A stretch of 64,000 nucleotides of DNA from Serpens gallinarum (GCF_014836765.1 NZ_JACSQG010000013.1:17772-81771); one strand, 5' to 3'; counted from the first letter of the stretch, positions 9,910-22,284 are shown. Program-made: numbers and translations. The notes: generated by a model from the sequence alone, not told the origin.

Positions 9910-10012
9910 TGTGACGCCGCGTTAAATGCGCGTGTCATAACGGCTACCGGATTTTGTAAGAGGCTGAAAGGGAAAGTAAGCAGGGCGTATCTGCCAGCGC
10001 TTTCTCTTCAGC

Positions 10013-10040
10013 TTGAAATAACGAAAACGCTTTCTATACA
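10013..10040 (+). promoter_or_regulatory. Candidate sigma-70 promoter for acpP
   Basis: TTGAAA (10013-10018) and TATACA (10035-10040) are separated by 16 bases in the 182-base gap between fabG and acpP. A separate promoter for acpP fits the very high ACP demand of the cell. Start would be near 10047, 45 bases before the ATG. Confidence 0.55.
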
Positions 10041-10091
10041 CTTACCCGCAGCCCAGCTGTCTGGATTTTTCCATAGGAGTGAAAACTAGGT

Positions 10092-10328
10092 ATGAGCACC
10101 ATCGAAGAACGCGTCAAGAAAATCGTTGCTGAGCAACTTGGCGTCAAAGCAGAGGAAGTAACCAACAGCGCTTCCTTCGTCGAAGATCTGGGCGCCGACT
10201 CTCTTGACACCGTTGAGCTGGTGATGGCTCTGGAAGAGGAATTCGAGACCGAAATCCCGGACGAGCAAGCTGAAAAAATCACCACTGTCCAGGAAGCCAT
10301 CGACTACGTTACCGCCCACGCGCAGTAA
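10092..10328 (+). CDS. acpP: Acyl carrier protein
   Basis: AcpP is the small acidic carrier of growing acyl chains. The 78-residue product carries the phosphopantetheine attachment Ser37 in [10 protein letters not shown]. It is strongly acidic, as the family is. It has its own candidate promoter upstream and a clear terminator downstream, so much of its message may be monocistronic. Confidence 0.98.
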   Translation: MSTIEERVKKIVAEQLGVKAEEVTNSASFVEDLGADSLDTVELVMALEEEFETEIPDEQAEKITTVQEAIDYVTAHAQ

Positions 10329-10355
10329 TGTAATCGACGTCTTTTGGACGCAGAG

Positions 10356-10393
10356 AAGCCGCACTGCCTTAACGGGCGTGCGGCTTTTCTTTG
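10356..10393 (+). terminator. Intrinsic terminator after acpP
   Basis: The stem AAGCCGCAC/GTGCGGCTT with a 13-base loop is followed by a T-rich run (TTTTCTTT). It lies 27 bases after the acpP stop and probably sets the high ACP:FabF ratio by partial termination before fabF. Confidence 0.85.
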
Positions 10394-10511
10394 GGGAGTC
10401 ATCTGCTGTTGTGTAAAGTGGCGCTTCGTTGCCCGGCCCCGGGCTTTATGAAGCGGAAGACAACCAGGCAGGCTCCCGGGTTTATCCGTTAGTGAACAAG
10501 AGGACAAAACT

Positions 10512-11756
10512 GTGTCGCGTAGACGTGTCGTGGTCACCGGTATGGGTATGCTTTCGCCGCTGGGCACCGATGTGCCGAGCAGTTGGCAGGGCATTCTGGC
10601 TGGCCGCAGCGGCATCGGTCCGCTTGAGCATATGGACCTTTCCGCCTATTCCACCCGCTTTGGTGGTTCGGTCAAGGGGTTCGATGTCGAGGAATATCTC
10701 TCGGCCAAGGAAGCCCGAAAACTCGACCTGTTCATTCAATACGGCTTGGCTGCCAGTTTTCAGGCAGTGCGTCATTCCGGCCTGGAGATCACCGACGCCA
10801 ATCGCGAGCGAGTCGGTGTGGTCATGGGCTCCGGTATCGGTGGCCTGACGAATATCGAGAACAATTGCAAATTACTGTTCGAGCAGGGTCCGCGGCGTAT
10901 ATCGCCATTTTTCGTACCCGGCTCGATCATCAACATGGTGTCCGGTTTCCTGTCGATCCACCTCGGCGCCCAGGGGCCGAACTACGCCATTACCACTGCC
11001 TGCACCACAGGCACGCATTCCATCGGCATGGCCGCGCGCAACATCGCTTATGGCGAAGCTGATGTGATGATCGCCGGCGGATCGGAAATGGCCGCCTGTG
11101 GCCTGGGTATCGGCGGTTTCGCGGCTGCCCGCGCACTGTCCACTCGCAACGACGATCCGCAGCGTGCCAGCCGCCCGTGGGACAAGAGCCGTGACGGATT
11201 CGTGCTCTCCGATGGTGCGGGTGCCCTGGTACTCGAAGAGCTGGAGTACGCCAAGGCGCGCGGTGCGACCATCTATGCCGAACTGGTTGGCTTTGGCATG
11301 AGTGGCGATGCGTTCCACATGACCTCGCCGCCTGAAGACGGTGCTGGCGCTGCACGCTGCATGACCAATGCGCTGCGCGATGCCGGCTTGAATCCTGATC
11401 AGGTGCACTATGTGAATGCCCACGGCACCTCGACCCTGGCCGGCGATCTGGCTGAAGTGCGGGCAATCAAGTCAGTGTTCGGTGAGCATGCCTATCGCTT
11501 GGCGGTCAGCTCGACCAAGTCGATGACCGGCCACTTGCTCGGCGCTGCCGGTGCGGTGGAGGCGATCTTCAGCGTGCTGGCGATCCATGAGCAAGTGGCG
11601 CCGCCGACCATCAACCTCGATGAGGCGGACGAAGGTTGCGATCTGGACTTCGTGCCGGGCGAAGCCCGCTCGATGCCCATCGACGCCGTGGTATCCAACT
11701 CCTTTGGGTTTGGCGGCACCAACGGCTCGCTGGTGTTCCGTCGGTTCGCCGATTGA
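10512..11756 (+). CDS. fabF: Beta-ketoacyl-ACP synthase II
   Basis: FabF condenses malonyl-ACP with acyl-ACP and controls the elongation of unsaturated chains. The 414-residue product has the active cysteine in ITTACTTGT and the two catalytic histidines in [12 protein letters not shown] and [10 protein letters not shown]. Its start is GTG 10512 behind an AAGAGGA site. The stop codon overlaps the pabC start (TGATG), so translation is coupled. Confidence 0.96.
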   Translation: MSRRRVVVTGMGMLSPLGTDVPSSWQGILAGRSGIGPLEHMDLSAYSTRFGGSVKGFDVEEYLSAKEARKLDLFIQYGLAASFQAVRHSGLEITDANRERVGVVMGSGIGGLTNIENNCKLLFEQGPRRISPFFVPGSIINMVSGFLSIHLGAQGPNYAITTACTTGTHSIGMAARNIAYGEADVMIAGGSEMAACGLGIGGFAAARALSTRNDDPQRASRPWDKSRDGFVLSDGAGALVLEELEYAKARGATIYAELVGFGMSGDAFHMTSPPEDGAGAARCMTNALRDAGLNPDQVHYVNAHGTSTLAGDLAEVRAIKSVFGEHAYRLAVSSTKSMTGHLLGAAGAVEAIFSVLAIHEQVAPPTINLDEADEGCDLDFVPGEARSMPIDAVVSNSFGFGGTNGSLVFRRFAD

Positions 11757-12573
11757 TGCTCAGTTGGGTCGATGGCCAACCGGCCGACGGGCTACCGCTC
11801 GCCGACCGGGGCCTGGCCTACGGCGATGGCTTATTTGAAACCATTGCTGTGCGTCAGGGGCGCCCGACCCTGTTTGAGGCCCATTTGGCCCGTTTGAGCG
11901 CCGGCTGTGTGCGTCTGGGCCTTCCCTATGATGAAGGGCTGATCAAAACGGAACTTCAGGCCTTCAGTACCTTGCTGGGGGAAGGGGTCGCCAAGCTGAT
12001 TCTGACCCGTGGCGATGGCCGGCGAGGCTATGCGGCCCCCCAACCGGCAACCCCGCGAAGGATCCTGTCGGGCAGCCCGTTACCCTGTTATCCCGAGGCC
12101 CATGCCGAACAGGGTGTGCGCCTGTTTCCCTGCGCCACGCGCCTGGCTGAGCAGCCGCTACTGGCCGGACTCAAGCATCTCAACCGTCTGGAGCAGGTGC
12201 TCGCACGCAGCGAGTGGTCTGATGAGCGCTGCGCCGAAGGCCTGATGCGCGACAGTCAGGGCCGCGCCATCGAGGCGGTTTTCAGCAACCTGTTTCTGGT
12301 CAGCAAAGAAGCGCTGTTGACGCCCAGCCTTGAGCGCTGTGGTGTGGCGGGCGTGATGCGCAGTGTTTTGCTGGAGCAGGCTGCAGCGCTTGGCGTGGCA
12401 GTCGCGGTGCGTGATATCTCCTATGCAGAGCTGCTGGCCGCCGACGAAGTATTCGTCTGCAACAGTGTTTATGGCATTTGGCCGGTACGCCATCTGGAAC
12501 AGCAAAGTTGGCCGGTCGGGCCGGTCACCCGTAAACTGCAGAGCATTGCTCGCACGCTTTTGGAAGTACGATA

Positions 12574-12574
<1 letters not shown>
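11756..12574 (+). CDS. pabC: Aminodeoxychorismate lyase
   Basis: PabC is a PLP enzyme releasing pyruvate from aminodeoxychorismate to give p-aminobenzoate for folate. The 272-residue product has the fold-type IV signature DRGLAYGDGLFET and the PLP lysine in GLKHLNRLEQV. The start ATG 11756 overlaps the fabF stop, although an out-of-family open frame runs further upstream. The fabF-pabC-mltG-tmk-holB order is the standard gammaproteobacterial one. Confidence 0.95.
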
Positions 12575-15234
<2,660 letters not shown>

Positions 15235-15267
15235 AATCGGCCACCCATTCGCTCGCTAGGAGTCGTC

Positions 15268-15624
15268 ATGAGCATGCCGCCGAATCTGGGGGCGCGTAAC
15301 GGCATTCTGTCCCTGACCATCAAGGACAAATCCGTCTTGTACGCCGCCTATATGCCTTTTATCAAAAATGGTGGCTTGTTCATCCCCACCAGCAAGACCT
15401 ATCAGGTGGGCGATGAGGTGTTCATGCTGCTGAGCCTGATGGACGAGCCGGAAAAACTGCCGGTGGCGGGCAAGGTGGTATGGATCACGCCCAAGGGTGC
15501 CCAGGGCAACCGCGCGGCGGGTGTCGGGGTGCAGTTCAACGAAGGCGACAACACCGCGCGCAACAAGATCGAGACCTACCTGGCCGGCGCGCTGAAGTCG
15601 GACCGGCCGACGCATACGATGTAA
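15268..15624 (+). CDS. pilZ: PilZ domain type IV pilus assembly protein
   Basis: PilZ supports type IV pilus assembly. The 118-residue product matches the founding member of the family. Unlike canonical c-di-GMP receptors it lacks the RxxxR and D/NxSxxG binding motifs; the corresponding regions read MPFIKNGGLF and NRAAGVGVQF. It therefore probably acts through protein contacts rather than by binding the nucleotide. It sits between holB and a TatD-type gene, as in P. aeruginosa. Confidence 0.93.
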   Translation: MSMPPNLGARNGILSLTIKDKSVLYAAYMPFIKNGGLFIPTSKTYQVGDEVFMLLSLMDEPEKLPVAGKVVWITPKGAQGNRAAGVGVQFNEGDNTARNKIETYLAGALKSDRPTHTM

Positions 15625-15684
15625 GGCACCCATCGCTTTCGCTACAATGCCCGTCCTTTGTGTCTCGTCGAGTAGCGTTTTCCC

Positions 15685-16473
15685 ATGCTGGTAGATTCCC
15701 ACTGTCATCTCGATCGTCTGGACCTGACGGCCCATGAGGGTTCCCTCGATGCTGCGCTGGATGCGGCGCGGGCGCGAGGTGTCGGTCATTTTCTGTGCAT
15801 TGGTGTCAGTGCCGACAATGCCGCCACGGTGAAATCTCTGGCGGAGCGCTATGCCGATGTCGACTGCTCAGTGGGTGTGCATCCACTGGATCTGCAAGCC
15901 GGGGCGCAGCCCACGCTGGATTGGCTGCTGGGCGAGCTGGAGCATCCCCATGTGGTGGCGATCGGGGAAACCGGGCTGGACTATCACTACCAGCCGGAGA
16001 GCGCCGAGGTGCAGCAGGCCTCTTTTCGACTGCACCTGGACGCTGCGCGCATGACCGGCAAGCCGGTCATCGTGCATACCCGAGAAGCCCGCGCCGATAC
16101 TCTTGAGCTGCTGCGCGAGGCTGCCCTGCCACAGGCGGGCGTATTGCATTGCTTCACCGAAGATTGGGACATGGCCCGGGCGGCCCTGGATCTCGGCTTT
16201 TATATTTCGCTCTCGGGGATCGTTACCTTCCGTAATGCCGACGCGCTACGGGATGTGGCCCGTCGCGTGCCGGCCGACCGGCTGCTGGTAGAAACCGACT
16301 CGCCCTATCTGGCGCCCATTCCCCATCGCGGCAAACCCAACCTGCCTGAATATGTCCGTGACGTCGCGGAGTTCCTGGCTCAGCTGCGCGGCGTTGCTTA
16401 CGACACCCTGGCGGAACAGACCAGCGAGAATTTTCAGCGTCTGTTTCCCTTGGCGCGCGTCAAGCGTCCATAA
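15685..16473 (+). CDS. TatD-family metal-dependent hydrolase (YcfH type)
   Basis: TatD proteins are TIM-barrel metal-dependent DNases or hydrolases. The 262-residue product has the N-terminal metal pair in DSHCHLDRL, a glutamate in AIGETGLDYHY, histidines in VIVHTREA and VLHCFTE, and the final acidic site in VETDSPYLAP. It is the YcfH branch by its location after holB-pilZ; the true substrate is unclear. Confidence 0.9.
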   Translation: MLVDSHCHLDRLDLTAHEGSLDAALDAARARGVGHFLCIGVSADNAATVKSLAERYADVDCSVGVHPLDLQAGAQPTLDWLLGELEHPHVVAIGETGLDYHYQPESAEVQQASFRLHLDAARMTGKPVIVHTREARADTLELLREAALPQAGVLHCFTEDWDMARAALDLGFYISLSGIVTFRNADALRDVARRVPADRLLVETDSPYLAPIPHRGKPNLPEYVRDVAEFLAQLRGVAYDTLAEQTSENFQRLFPLARVKRP

Positions 16474-16501
16474 AAAAACCCGGTTTCGGGGGAAACCGGG
16501 T
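16472..16501 (-). terminator. Intrinsic terminator of the minus-strand sRNA
   Basis: Read on the minus strand, CCCGGTTTC and GAAACCGGG form a 9-bp stem with a C-rich loop, followed by seven T residues. There is no T-run on the plus side, so it works for minus-strand transcripts and not for the TatD gene, whose stop codon it touches. Confidence 0.85.
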
Positions 16502-16589
16502 CAAGACCATTAGGAGTAAAACAAAAAAGGCACGCATTCCAAAGTACCTTCAACCGCTGAGACATTTGGGGGGAAATGCCACAGTGGTG
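16472..16589 (-). ncRNA. rgsA: Probable RgsA small regulatory RNA
   Basis: RgsA is an RpoS- and Gac-dependent small RNA of pseudomonads of about 120 nt, linked to oxidative stress survival, and in P. aeruginosa it lies beside the TatD-type gene after pilZ. Here the same gap holds a minus-strand element with a CATACT -10 box at 16601-16596, an expected start near 16589, a GCATTT/AAATG hairpin with a C-rich loop, a single-stranded T-rich stretch, and a strong terminator ending at 16472. The predicted length is about 117 nt. The assignment rests on synteny, size and architecture recalled from the family; no alignment was made. Confidence 0.75.
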
Positions 16590-16679
16590 AGGGCAAGTAT
16601 GGCCAGTACTGCCTGCCTTGCTGATTTACACCGGCTGTTTTTTAAAAGTTTTTGGAATAGGTCTTCTGCTTCTAAGACC

Positions 16680-17813
16680 TTACCCGTCTGCCAGCTGGCT
16701 TAGCAGCGTTAGGGTTTCGTCGAGAACCCGATCAGCGGTGTAGAAATGAGGCGACAAGCGGATGCCCGCACCTCGTTGGGCACACACGACCTGCTCGGCG
16801 GTCAGCCTTTTGAACAGTTCCGCCTGTTGATGCCCTGTCAGGGTGAAATTCACGATGCCGGCACGGCGCTGCGGATTACGCGGGCTGTGGAGCGTAATTC
16901 CTGGGATACGCAGCAAGCCTTCCTGCAGATAAGTTATCCGGTCGTTCAGGGCATGGCTCACGTTGACCATACCAATGTCTTCCAACAAAGACAGACTGGC
17001 CTCCAGTGCCATGGCGCCGAGCATGTTCGGGCTACCGCATTCGAAACGCCGCGCGCTGCGTGCCGGTTGCCAGTCCTGGCGCAGATAATCGCTGGGGTGC
17101 TCGAGCATGTGCCAGCCATATTCATGCAGCTTCAACTGGTCGCGCAAATCGCTACGGCAATAGAAGACGCCCAAGCCTTCCGGGCCCAGCAGCCATTTAT
17201 GGCCATCGGCCATGGCGAAGGCGCAGTGGCTGGCTTGCACATCGAAGGGCAAGGCGCCCAATTGCTGAATGGCATCCACGCACAGCAGCACGCCACGGCT
17301 GTCGCAGCCCTGGCCAAGGCGCGGCAGGTCCAAGTGAAGTCCGCTGGCATATTGCACCGAGCTGATCGATAGCAAGCGGGTGCGCGGTCCGCAGGCTGCG
17401 AGCAGGGCGGCTTCCGGGTCCGGGCAGGCAAGGCTGACCTGAATAAGCTCCACACCTTGAGGAGCCAGTGCCTGCCAGACCACACGGTTGGAAGGAAACT
17501 CTTCGTCGCTGATTACCACCTGATCGCCCGCCCGCCAATCGAGGCCGAAGGCCACGAAAGACAAAGCTTCCGAGGTGTTCTTCACCAGGGCGATGTCATT
17601 TCGGCTGGGCGCATTGAGCAAACGCTGCAGGCGCTCGCGCAGACGCGTTTCGACTTGCAGCCAGTCGGGATAGTCCCGGGCACCGATCTGACAGTTCTGT
17701 TGGGCGAATGCCTGCACGGCCAAGGCGGCGCGTTTGGGCCAGGGTGCGACGGCGGCATGGTTCAAATAACGCAGCCCGTCGGGTTGGGGAAATTCTTCTT
17801 GCAGATCAAGCAT
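16680..17813 (-). CDS. Class V aminotransferase / cysteine desulfurase-like PLP enzyme
   Basis: This 377-residue protein is a fold-type I PLP enzyme of the NifS/CsdA superfamily. It shows YLNHAAVAPWP at the N-terminus, the cofactor-binding VKNTSEAL loop, the aspartate-containing CVDAIQQLGALP, and the PLP lysine in MADGHKWLLGPEG. No cysteine in a mobile C-terminal loop of desulfurase type could be assigned, so it may be an aminotransferase or lyase of the kynureninase/isopenicillin epimerase-like group. The start 17813 (MLDLQEEFPQ) was preferred over 17831 because of a GGAG site 8 bases upstream. It is divergent from the TetR gene. Confidence 0.8.
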   Translation of the reverse strand: MLDLQEEFPQPDGLRYLNHAAVAPWPKRAALAVQAFAQQNCQIGARDYPDWLQVETRLRERLQRLLNAPSRNDIALVKNTSEALSFVAFGLDWRAGDQVVISDEEFPSNRVVWQALAPQGVELIQVSLACPDPEAALLAACGPRTRLLSISSVQYASGLHLDLPRLGQGCDSRGVLLCVDAIQQLGALPFDVQASHCAFAMADGHKWLLGPEGLGVFYCRSDLRDQLKLHEYGWHMLEHPSDYLRQDWQPARSARRFECGSPNMLGAMALEASLSLLEDIGMVNVSHALNDRITYLQEGLLRIPGITLHSPRNPQRRAGIVNFTLTGHQQAELFKRLTAEQVVCAQRGAGIRLSPHFYTADRVLDETLTLLSQLADG

Positions 17814-17887
17814 GAGGGTTGCTCCATACAATTTGCTGCGTGTCAGGCATAATAGCCCGCTTCAAATAGAGCTTATCCAGTCCTTTT

Positions 17888-18526
17888 ATGCAGAAAGAAC
17901 CCCGCAAGGTCCGTGAATTTCGTCGCCGTGAACAGGAAATTCTTGATACAGCCCTCAAGCTGTTTCTCGAACAGGGCGAGGACAGTGTCACCGTGGAAAT
18001 GATCGCCGATGCCGTGGGTATTGGTAAGGGCACCATCTACAAGCACTTCAAATCCAAGGCCGAGATCTACCTGCGTCTGATGCTCGACTACGAGCGCGAT
18101 CTCAACGAATTGCTGATGTCGGACAACGTCGATCGGGACCGCGAAGCCCTGTCGCGAGCCTATTTCGAGTTTCGCATGCGCGACCCGCAACGCTACCGGC
18201 TATTTGATCGCCTGGAAGAAAAGGTGGTTAAAGGCCATCAGCTACCCGATATGATCGAGCAGTTGCACGCGATTCGCGCCTCGAACTTCGAGCGCCTGAC
18301 GCTGCTGATCAAAGGGCGCATCACCGAAGGCAAGTTGGAAGATGTGCCGCCGTACTTTCACTTCTGTGCGGCCTGGGCGCTGGTGCATGGCGCTGTGGCG
18401 CTGTATCACTCGCCGTTCTGGAGCAACGTTCTGGAAGACCAGGAAGGCTTCTTCCAATTTCTCATGGATATCGGCGTGCGCATGGGCAACAAGCGCAAGC
18501 GCGACCCGGAATCGCCGGCCAGTTAA
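17888..18526 (+). CDS. TetR-family transcriptional regulator
   Basis: The 212-residue product has an N-terminal TetR DNA-binding domain with the helix-turn-helix in TVEMIADAVGIGKGTIYKHF (about residues 36-57) and a ligand-binding C-terminal half. The ligand is unknown. It corresponds in position to the TetR gene after pilZ-tatD in P. aeruginosa. It is divergent from the aminotransferase gene with a 74-base gap, so that promoter pair is its most likely target, and it is followed by a lipoprotein gene and a DUF1285 gene on the same strand. Confidence 0.88.
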   Translation: MQKEPRKVREFRRREQEILDTALKLFLEQGEDSVTVEMIADAVGIGKGTIYKHFKSKAEIYLRLMLDYERDLNELLMSDNVDRDREALSRAYFEFRMRDPQRYRLFDRLEEKVVKGHQLPDMIEQLHAIRASNFERLTLLIKGRITEGKLEDVPPYFHFCAAWALVHGAVALYHSPFWSNVLEDQEGFFQFLMDIGVRMGNKRKRDPESPAS

Positions 18527-18646
18527 CGACCTTACCGTCATTCTTTACGCGCTGTCCGCTCGACAACATTCCTGCTGGGCATGGCGCGGAAGCTGCATCG
18601 TGCCCTTTTTTGCCGGTTTTCCGGCGCCGGCAGTGGAGAGTCGAGT

Positions 18647-19246
18647 ATGCATAGGTGGGTCATGATGTCGGTGCTGGCAATGGCACTGAGTGGCTGCATG
18701 AAGGTCAGTGATATGGCGGGTAGCGCTCGTTATCACCTGGGCGACGTCGGGCTGCTGGACCATAGCGAGACACAGCGTGCCAGCTCCCGGCGCCTGCAAG
18801 CCGACTCCTTCATCTATATTGCCCAAAGCCCGTTCATGCCGTCGCCAGAACGCCAGCGGGCCAATGCGGTGGCTGAAGAGGCCTACCGCGGCTTTGTCGA
18901 ATATTTCCCGCTGGTGCGCCATGCCGACGCGCCGATCGGCTTGCAGCAGGCGCGCGTGCAGGCCATGAACAGTGGGGCGCATTACCTGCTGTATGGCCGA
19001 CTGGCGGCCGCGGATGACCGTATTGGTACGGTGGGCGAGTGGGAGGATCAGGAATCCCTGAGCCGTCTGGGAGTCGACAGCGGTGTGGTGCAGTTGATGC
19101 TGCTGGAAACTGCCACGGGATATCTGGTCGATACCGTGCGCATCCGTCCTCGGGGTGGGCTCTTGACGATGTATGGCACCACGCCGGAGGAGCTGCTCGG
19201 GGCGCCGCTGCGCCAGTATGCGCGCAATCTTCTGGGGTTGAACTGA
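18647..19246 (+). CDS. DUF4823-type lipoprotein
   Basis: This 199-residue exported protein has a short lipoprotein signal ending in the lipobox LSGC (about residues 13-16), so it is expected to be anchored in the outer or inner membrane facing the periplasm. The rest is one compact domain with YRGFVEYFP, GAHYLLYGRL and LMLLETATGYLVDT segments, resembling nucleoside-binding-like lipoproteins of the DUF4823 family. The start ATG 18647 was chosen over longer forms because it has a GGAGAG site and places the signal at the N-terminus. Function is unknown. Confidence 0.82.
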   Translation: MHRWVMMSVLAMALSGCMKVSDMAGSARYHLGDVGLLDHSETQRASSRRLQADSFIYIAQSPFMPSPERQRANAVAEEAYRGFVEYFPLVRHADAPIGLQQARVQAMNSGAHYLLYGRLAAADDRIGTVGEWEDQESLSRLGVDSGVVQLMLLETATGYLVDTVRIRPRGGLLTMYGTTPEELLGAPLRQYARNLLGLN

Positions 19247-19261
19247 GAGAGGAACGTATTG

Positions 19262-19825
19262 ATGCACAAGAGCGGAAAGGCCACTGATCTGCTTGCCCAG
19301 TTACCGGCGGGCGAGCAAAAGGGTTTGCCACCCGTTCACCTGTGGAATCCACCGTTCTGTGGCGACCTCGATATGCGCATCGCGCGGGATGGCACCTGGT
19401 TTTACCAGGGGACGCCCATTGGCCGTAAGCCGATGGTCCGCTTGTTCTCCACCATCATTCGCCGCGATGGTGACGATTACTTCCTGGTGACGCCAGTGGA
19501 GAAGGTCGGCATCCAGGTCGATGACGCGCCTTTCGTGGCCGTGACGCTGCTGGTAGAAGGTTCAGGCGAACAGCAGATCCTGCGCTTCACCACCAACGTC
19601 GACGACGAAGTGGTGGCCGGTCCCGAGCATGCCATGCGGGTCGACCTGAATGAGCAGACCGGCGAGCCGTCTCCCTATCTGCATGTGCGGACCAATCTGC
19701 ACGCGCTGATTCACCGCAATGTGTTCTATCAGCTGGTGGACCTGGCGGTTGAGCATGAGCTCGACGGTCGCCGCTGGCTGGGTGTGTGGAGCAGCGGTGT
19801 GTTCTTCCCCATCGGCCCGGTTTGA
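19262..19825 (+). CDS. DUF1285 domain protein
   Basis: This 187-residue cytoplasmic protein matches the DUF1285 family: [23 protein letters not shown], then the [22 protein letters not shown] core. The fold known for the family is a duplicated small beta domain, and the role is not established. It lies 15 bases after the lipoprotein gene and is likely co-transcribed with it and possibly the TetR gene. The downstream neighbour is convergent. GAGAGGAACG precedes ATG 19262. Confidence 0.85.
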   Translation: MHKSGKATDLLAQLPAGEQKGLPPVHLWNPPFCGDLDMRIARDGTWFYQGTPIGRKPMVRLFSTIIRRDGDDYFLVTPVEKVGIQVDDAPFVAVTLLVEGSGEQQILRFTTNVDDEVVAGPEHAMRVDLNEQTGEPSPYLHVRTNLHALIHRNVFYQLVDLAVEHELDGRRWLGVWSSGVFFPIGPV

Positions 19826-19907
19826 CCGGCTCGCGCCGGCAGCGCCTCCATAGGTGTTGAGCGCGGCGAGACTAATTGCGAGGCGGTGACGACGGCGAAT
19901 GTGCTCG

Positions 19908-21233
19908 CTACGCATCGCCCTTCGGTGACGGCAGGCGCAGCACTACCCGCAAGCCGCCCAGCGGGCTGTCCTGAAACGTCAAGTGACCCTGCCAGGCCTC
20001 GAGAGTGTCGCGCACGATAGCCAGCCCCAGGCCATGTCCCGGCATTTGTTCATCCAGCCGAGCGCCGCGGCTGAATAATCGCTCACGCTCCGTCTCGGGA
20101 ATCCCGGGGCCGTCATCATCGAGGGTGATCAACAGTTCAGCCGGTTCCTGGCGAATGGCCAGGCTCACTTGGTTTGTGGCCCATTTACAGGCGTTATCCA
20201 GCAGGTTACCGAGCACCTCCAGGACGTCCTCACGCTCCCAGCGCAGGCGCAGGCCTGGCGGTGCGTCATAGCTGATGTCGCTCACGTGCGGATGCAGCAC
20301 GCGCAAGGTGGCCAGCAAGGGGGGTAATTCGGCAGCGCAATCGAAATGCGCAGCGGGCAGGACATCCCCGGCCAGCCGCGCGCGGTTCAACTCGCGGACC
20401 AGCCGTTGCTGGATCTGCTCCAGTTGATCCTGCAGCTGGGCGCGTAGCTGTGGGTGGGCATCCAGTTCCGAGCGTGACGCCAGGCTGAGCAGAACGGCCA
20501 AAGGCGTTTTCAAGGCGTGACCGAGATTGCCCAGCGCATCACGCGAACGCTTCAGGCTGTTTTCGGTGTGCTCCAGCAGGCGATTGATCTGAGTAACCAG
20601 CGGCTCCAGTTCCTGGGGAGCCGATCGCTCCAGGCGCGCGCGTTGTCCTTGTTGCAATTGCTGGACTTGCTGGCGGGCGTCTTCGAGTGGACGCAGCGCG
20701 CGGCGAATGTTCAGGCGCTGCAGGAGCAAAATCAGCAGCAAGGCACCGCAGCCCAGCGCGACGATAAGCCCCTGGGCACGTAGCGAGGCTTGAAGAATCG
20801 GCGTGTAATCCTGTGCCACGCTGATGCTCACCGGTTGACCAAAACGCTGAAAGTCGGCGCGGTAGATCAGCAGTTGCTGGCCTTCGGGGCCCGTCACCAG
20901 GGCTGGGTTGAGCCCGGCGGTGGATGGCTTTTCGAGGGAATAATCCCATGCCGAGCGTGAGCGCCAGAGCTGGTCGCCCAGGTCGATGCGAAAGTAGCTG
21001 CCCGACCACGGCCGCTGGTAACGGGGTGACAGGCGTTGCTCGTTGAGTTGCGGGCCATTGGCGTCACGGCTTAGCGCCGTTAGCAGAATCTCCGCCTCTT
21101 CGCGCAGATTGCCTTGCAGGTAACGACGCAGGCCAAGATCAAACAGCCAGAGGCTGCTCTGCGCGGTGATCACGCCCACCACCAACAAGATGCCGAACAG
21201 ACCCAGACCCAGGCGGCGCTGGATGGATTTCAT
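19908..21233 (-). CDS. Sensor histidine kinase, BqsS/CarS-like
   Basis: This 441-residue inner-membrane kinase has membrane segments at about residues 10-31 and 152-172 enclosing a periplasmic domain of about 120 residues. A HAMP-like linker follows, then the phospho-acceptor His239 in [12 protein letters not shown] and a full ATPase domain ([26 protein letters not shown]). Residues 44-48 read REEAE, an RExxE motif just outside the first membrane segment. In BqsS of P. aeruginosa an RExxE motif at nearly the same place senses Fe(II). It overlaps the response regulator gene by 4 bases. Iron(II) or calcium sensing is an inference; PhoQ- or QseC-like kinases are the alternative. Confidence 0.85.
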   Translation of the reverse strand: MKSIQRRLGLGLFGILLVVGVITAQSSLWLFDLGLRRYLQGNLREEAEILLTALSRDANGPQLNEQRLSPRYQRPWSGSYFRIDLGDQLWRSRSAWDYSLEKPSTAGLNPALVTGPEGQQLLIYRADFQRFGQPVSISVAQDYTPILQASLRAQGLIVALGCGALLLILLLQRLNIRRALRPLEDARQQVQQLQQGQRARLERSAPQELEPLVTQINRLLEHTENSLKRSRDALGNLGHALKTPLAVLLSLASRSELDAHPQLRAQLQDQLEQIQQRLVRELNRARLAGDVLPAAHFDCAAELPPLLATLRVLHPHVSDISYDAPPGLRLRWEREDVLEVLGNLLDNACKWATNQVSLAIRQEPAELLITLDDDGPGIPETERERLFSRGARLDEQMPGHGLGLAIVRDTLEAWQGHLTFQDSPLGGLRVVLRLPSPKGDA

Positions 21234-21898
21234 CCGCTCAGCCCGACGAAGCGATAGCCTTGCCCGCGGCGCGTCTCGATGATGTTCTTGCCCAGCTTGC
21301 GGCGCAGGTGATTGACATGCACTTCGATCACATTTGAATCCGGCTCGTTTTCTCCATCGTAGAGATGCTCGCTGAGGTGTGATTTGGAGAGCAGGCTGTC
21401 TGGCTTGAGCATAAAATAGCGCAACAGGCGGAACTCGGCAGCGGTGAGTTCAATGACTTCGCCCCGCGCGCTGACGCATTGTCGTGACTCGTCGAGCTGC
21501 AGTCCTGCGACGTCCAGTTGTGGGCTGTTGTCCTTGCCGTGGGCACGGCGCAGCAAGGCCTGCAGACGTAGAAACAGTTCGTCGGGATGAAAGGGTTTAC
21601 CCAGGTAGTCATCGGCCCCCGCCTTGAGTCCCTCGATGCGTTCCGCCCAAGAATCCCGGGCGGTGAGAATCAGCACCGGTGTGCTCAGCCCCTGGGTGCG
21701 CCATTCGCGCAAGACCTCCAAGCCGGGGCGGCCCGGCAGTCCCAGGTCAAGAATGATCAGATCATAGGGTTCGGACAGGCCGTGATAGGCCGCATCGCGA
21801 CCGTCGGCCAGCCAATCGACGGCATAACCTTGGCGGGTCAGGCCGGCCAGCAATTCGTCCGCCAGTGGAACGTGGTCTTCGACTAGCAAAAGCCGCAT
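21230..21898 (-). CDS. OmpR-family response regulator, BqsR/CarR-like
   Basis: The 222-residue regulator has a receiver domain with phospho-acceptor Asp51 ([10 protein letters not shown]), the switch residues T and K in LILTARDS and LGKPFHPDE, and a C-terminal winged helix with the recognition segment [19 protein letters not shown]. It overlaps both the kinase gene (4 bases) and the PepSY gene (1 base), so the three are one operon. It is the natural partner of the adjacent kinase. Confidence 0.92.
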   Translation of the reverse strand: MRLLLVEDHVPLADELLAGLTRQGYAVDWLADGRDAAYHGLSEPYDLIILDLGLPGRPGLEVLREWRTQGLSTPVLILTARDSWAERIEGLKAGADDYLGKPFHPDELFLRLQALLRRAHGKDNSPQLDVAGLQLDESRQCVSARGEVIELTAAEFRLLRYFMLKPDSLLSKSHLSEHLYDGENEPDSNVIEVHVNHLRRKLGKNIIETRRGQGYRFVGLSG

Positions 21899-22284
21899 CA
21901 GTCTTCCTCGTCTTCCAGTATCTGGCCATCGCGCGCATTTATTTTCAGTTCGCGCACGACGCCTTGGGTCGTTACGAGCTCGACTTCATATACCAGAGTG
22001 TTTTTTTTCTCTTCCAGTTCGATGTCCAGTAGGCGGGCGCCCGGGTAACGCCGCAGAACCGGATCCAGAAGCTGCTCCAAAGGAAGAATCTGGCCGGACT
22101 CGCGCAGCCGTAGGGCCTCATTCTGATGAATGTCTCGCGCCATGGCTGTACAGCTAAATAGCAAGGCGCACAGTACAGCGTAAAGAGTCCTGGCGTTCCG
22201 ACGCCGTTTTGCGGAGGCCAGGGGTAGTTGGCCTCGGCGGTGCGAGCGCGGGGCGGGATATTGCCTAGGTGGGCAGATTTTCAT
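21898..22284 (-). CDS. PepSY-domain exported protein
   Basis: The 128-residue product has an N-terminal basic stretch, a hydrophobic signal core ([12 protein letters not shown]) with a likely cleavage after TAMA, and a single PepSY domain ([19 protein letters not shown], followed by [23 protein letters not shown] split by a short linker). PepSY proteins in front of two-component systems are thought to modulate signal input in the periplasm. The mapped start gives an unusually long basic leader of about 30 residues before the signal core, so the true start may be downstream at a non-ATG codon. The gene order PepSY-regulator-kinase matches the bqs type locus. Confidence 0.8.
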   Translation of the reverse strand: MKICPPRQYPAPRSHRRGQLPLASAKRRRNARTLYAVLCALLFSCTAMARDIHQNEALRLRESGQILPLEQLLDPVLRRYPGARLLDIELEEKKNTLVYEVELVTTQGVVRELKINARDGQILEDEED

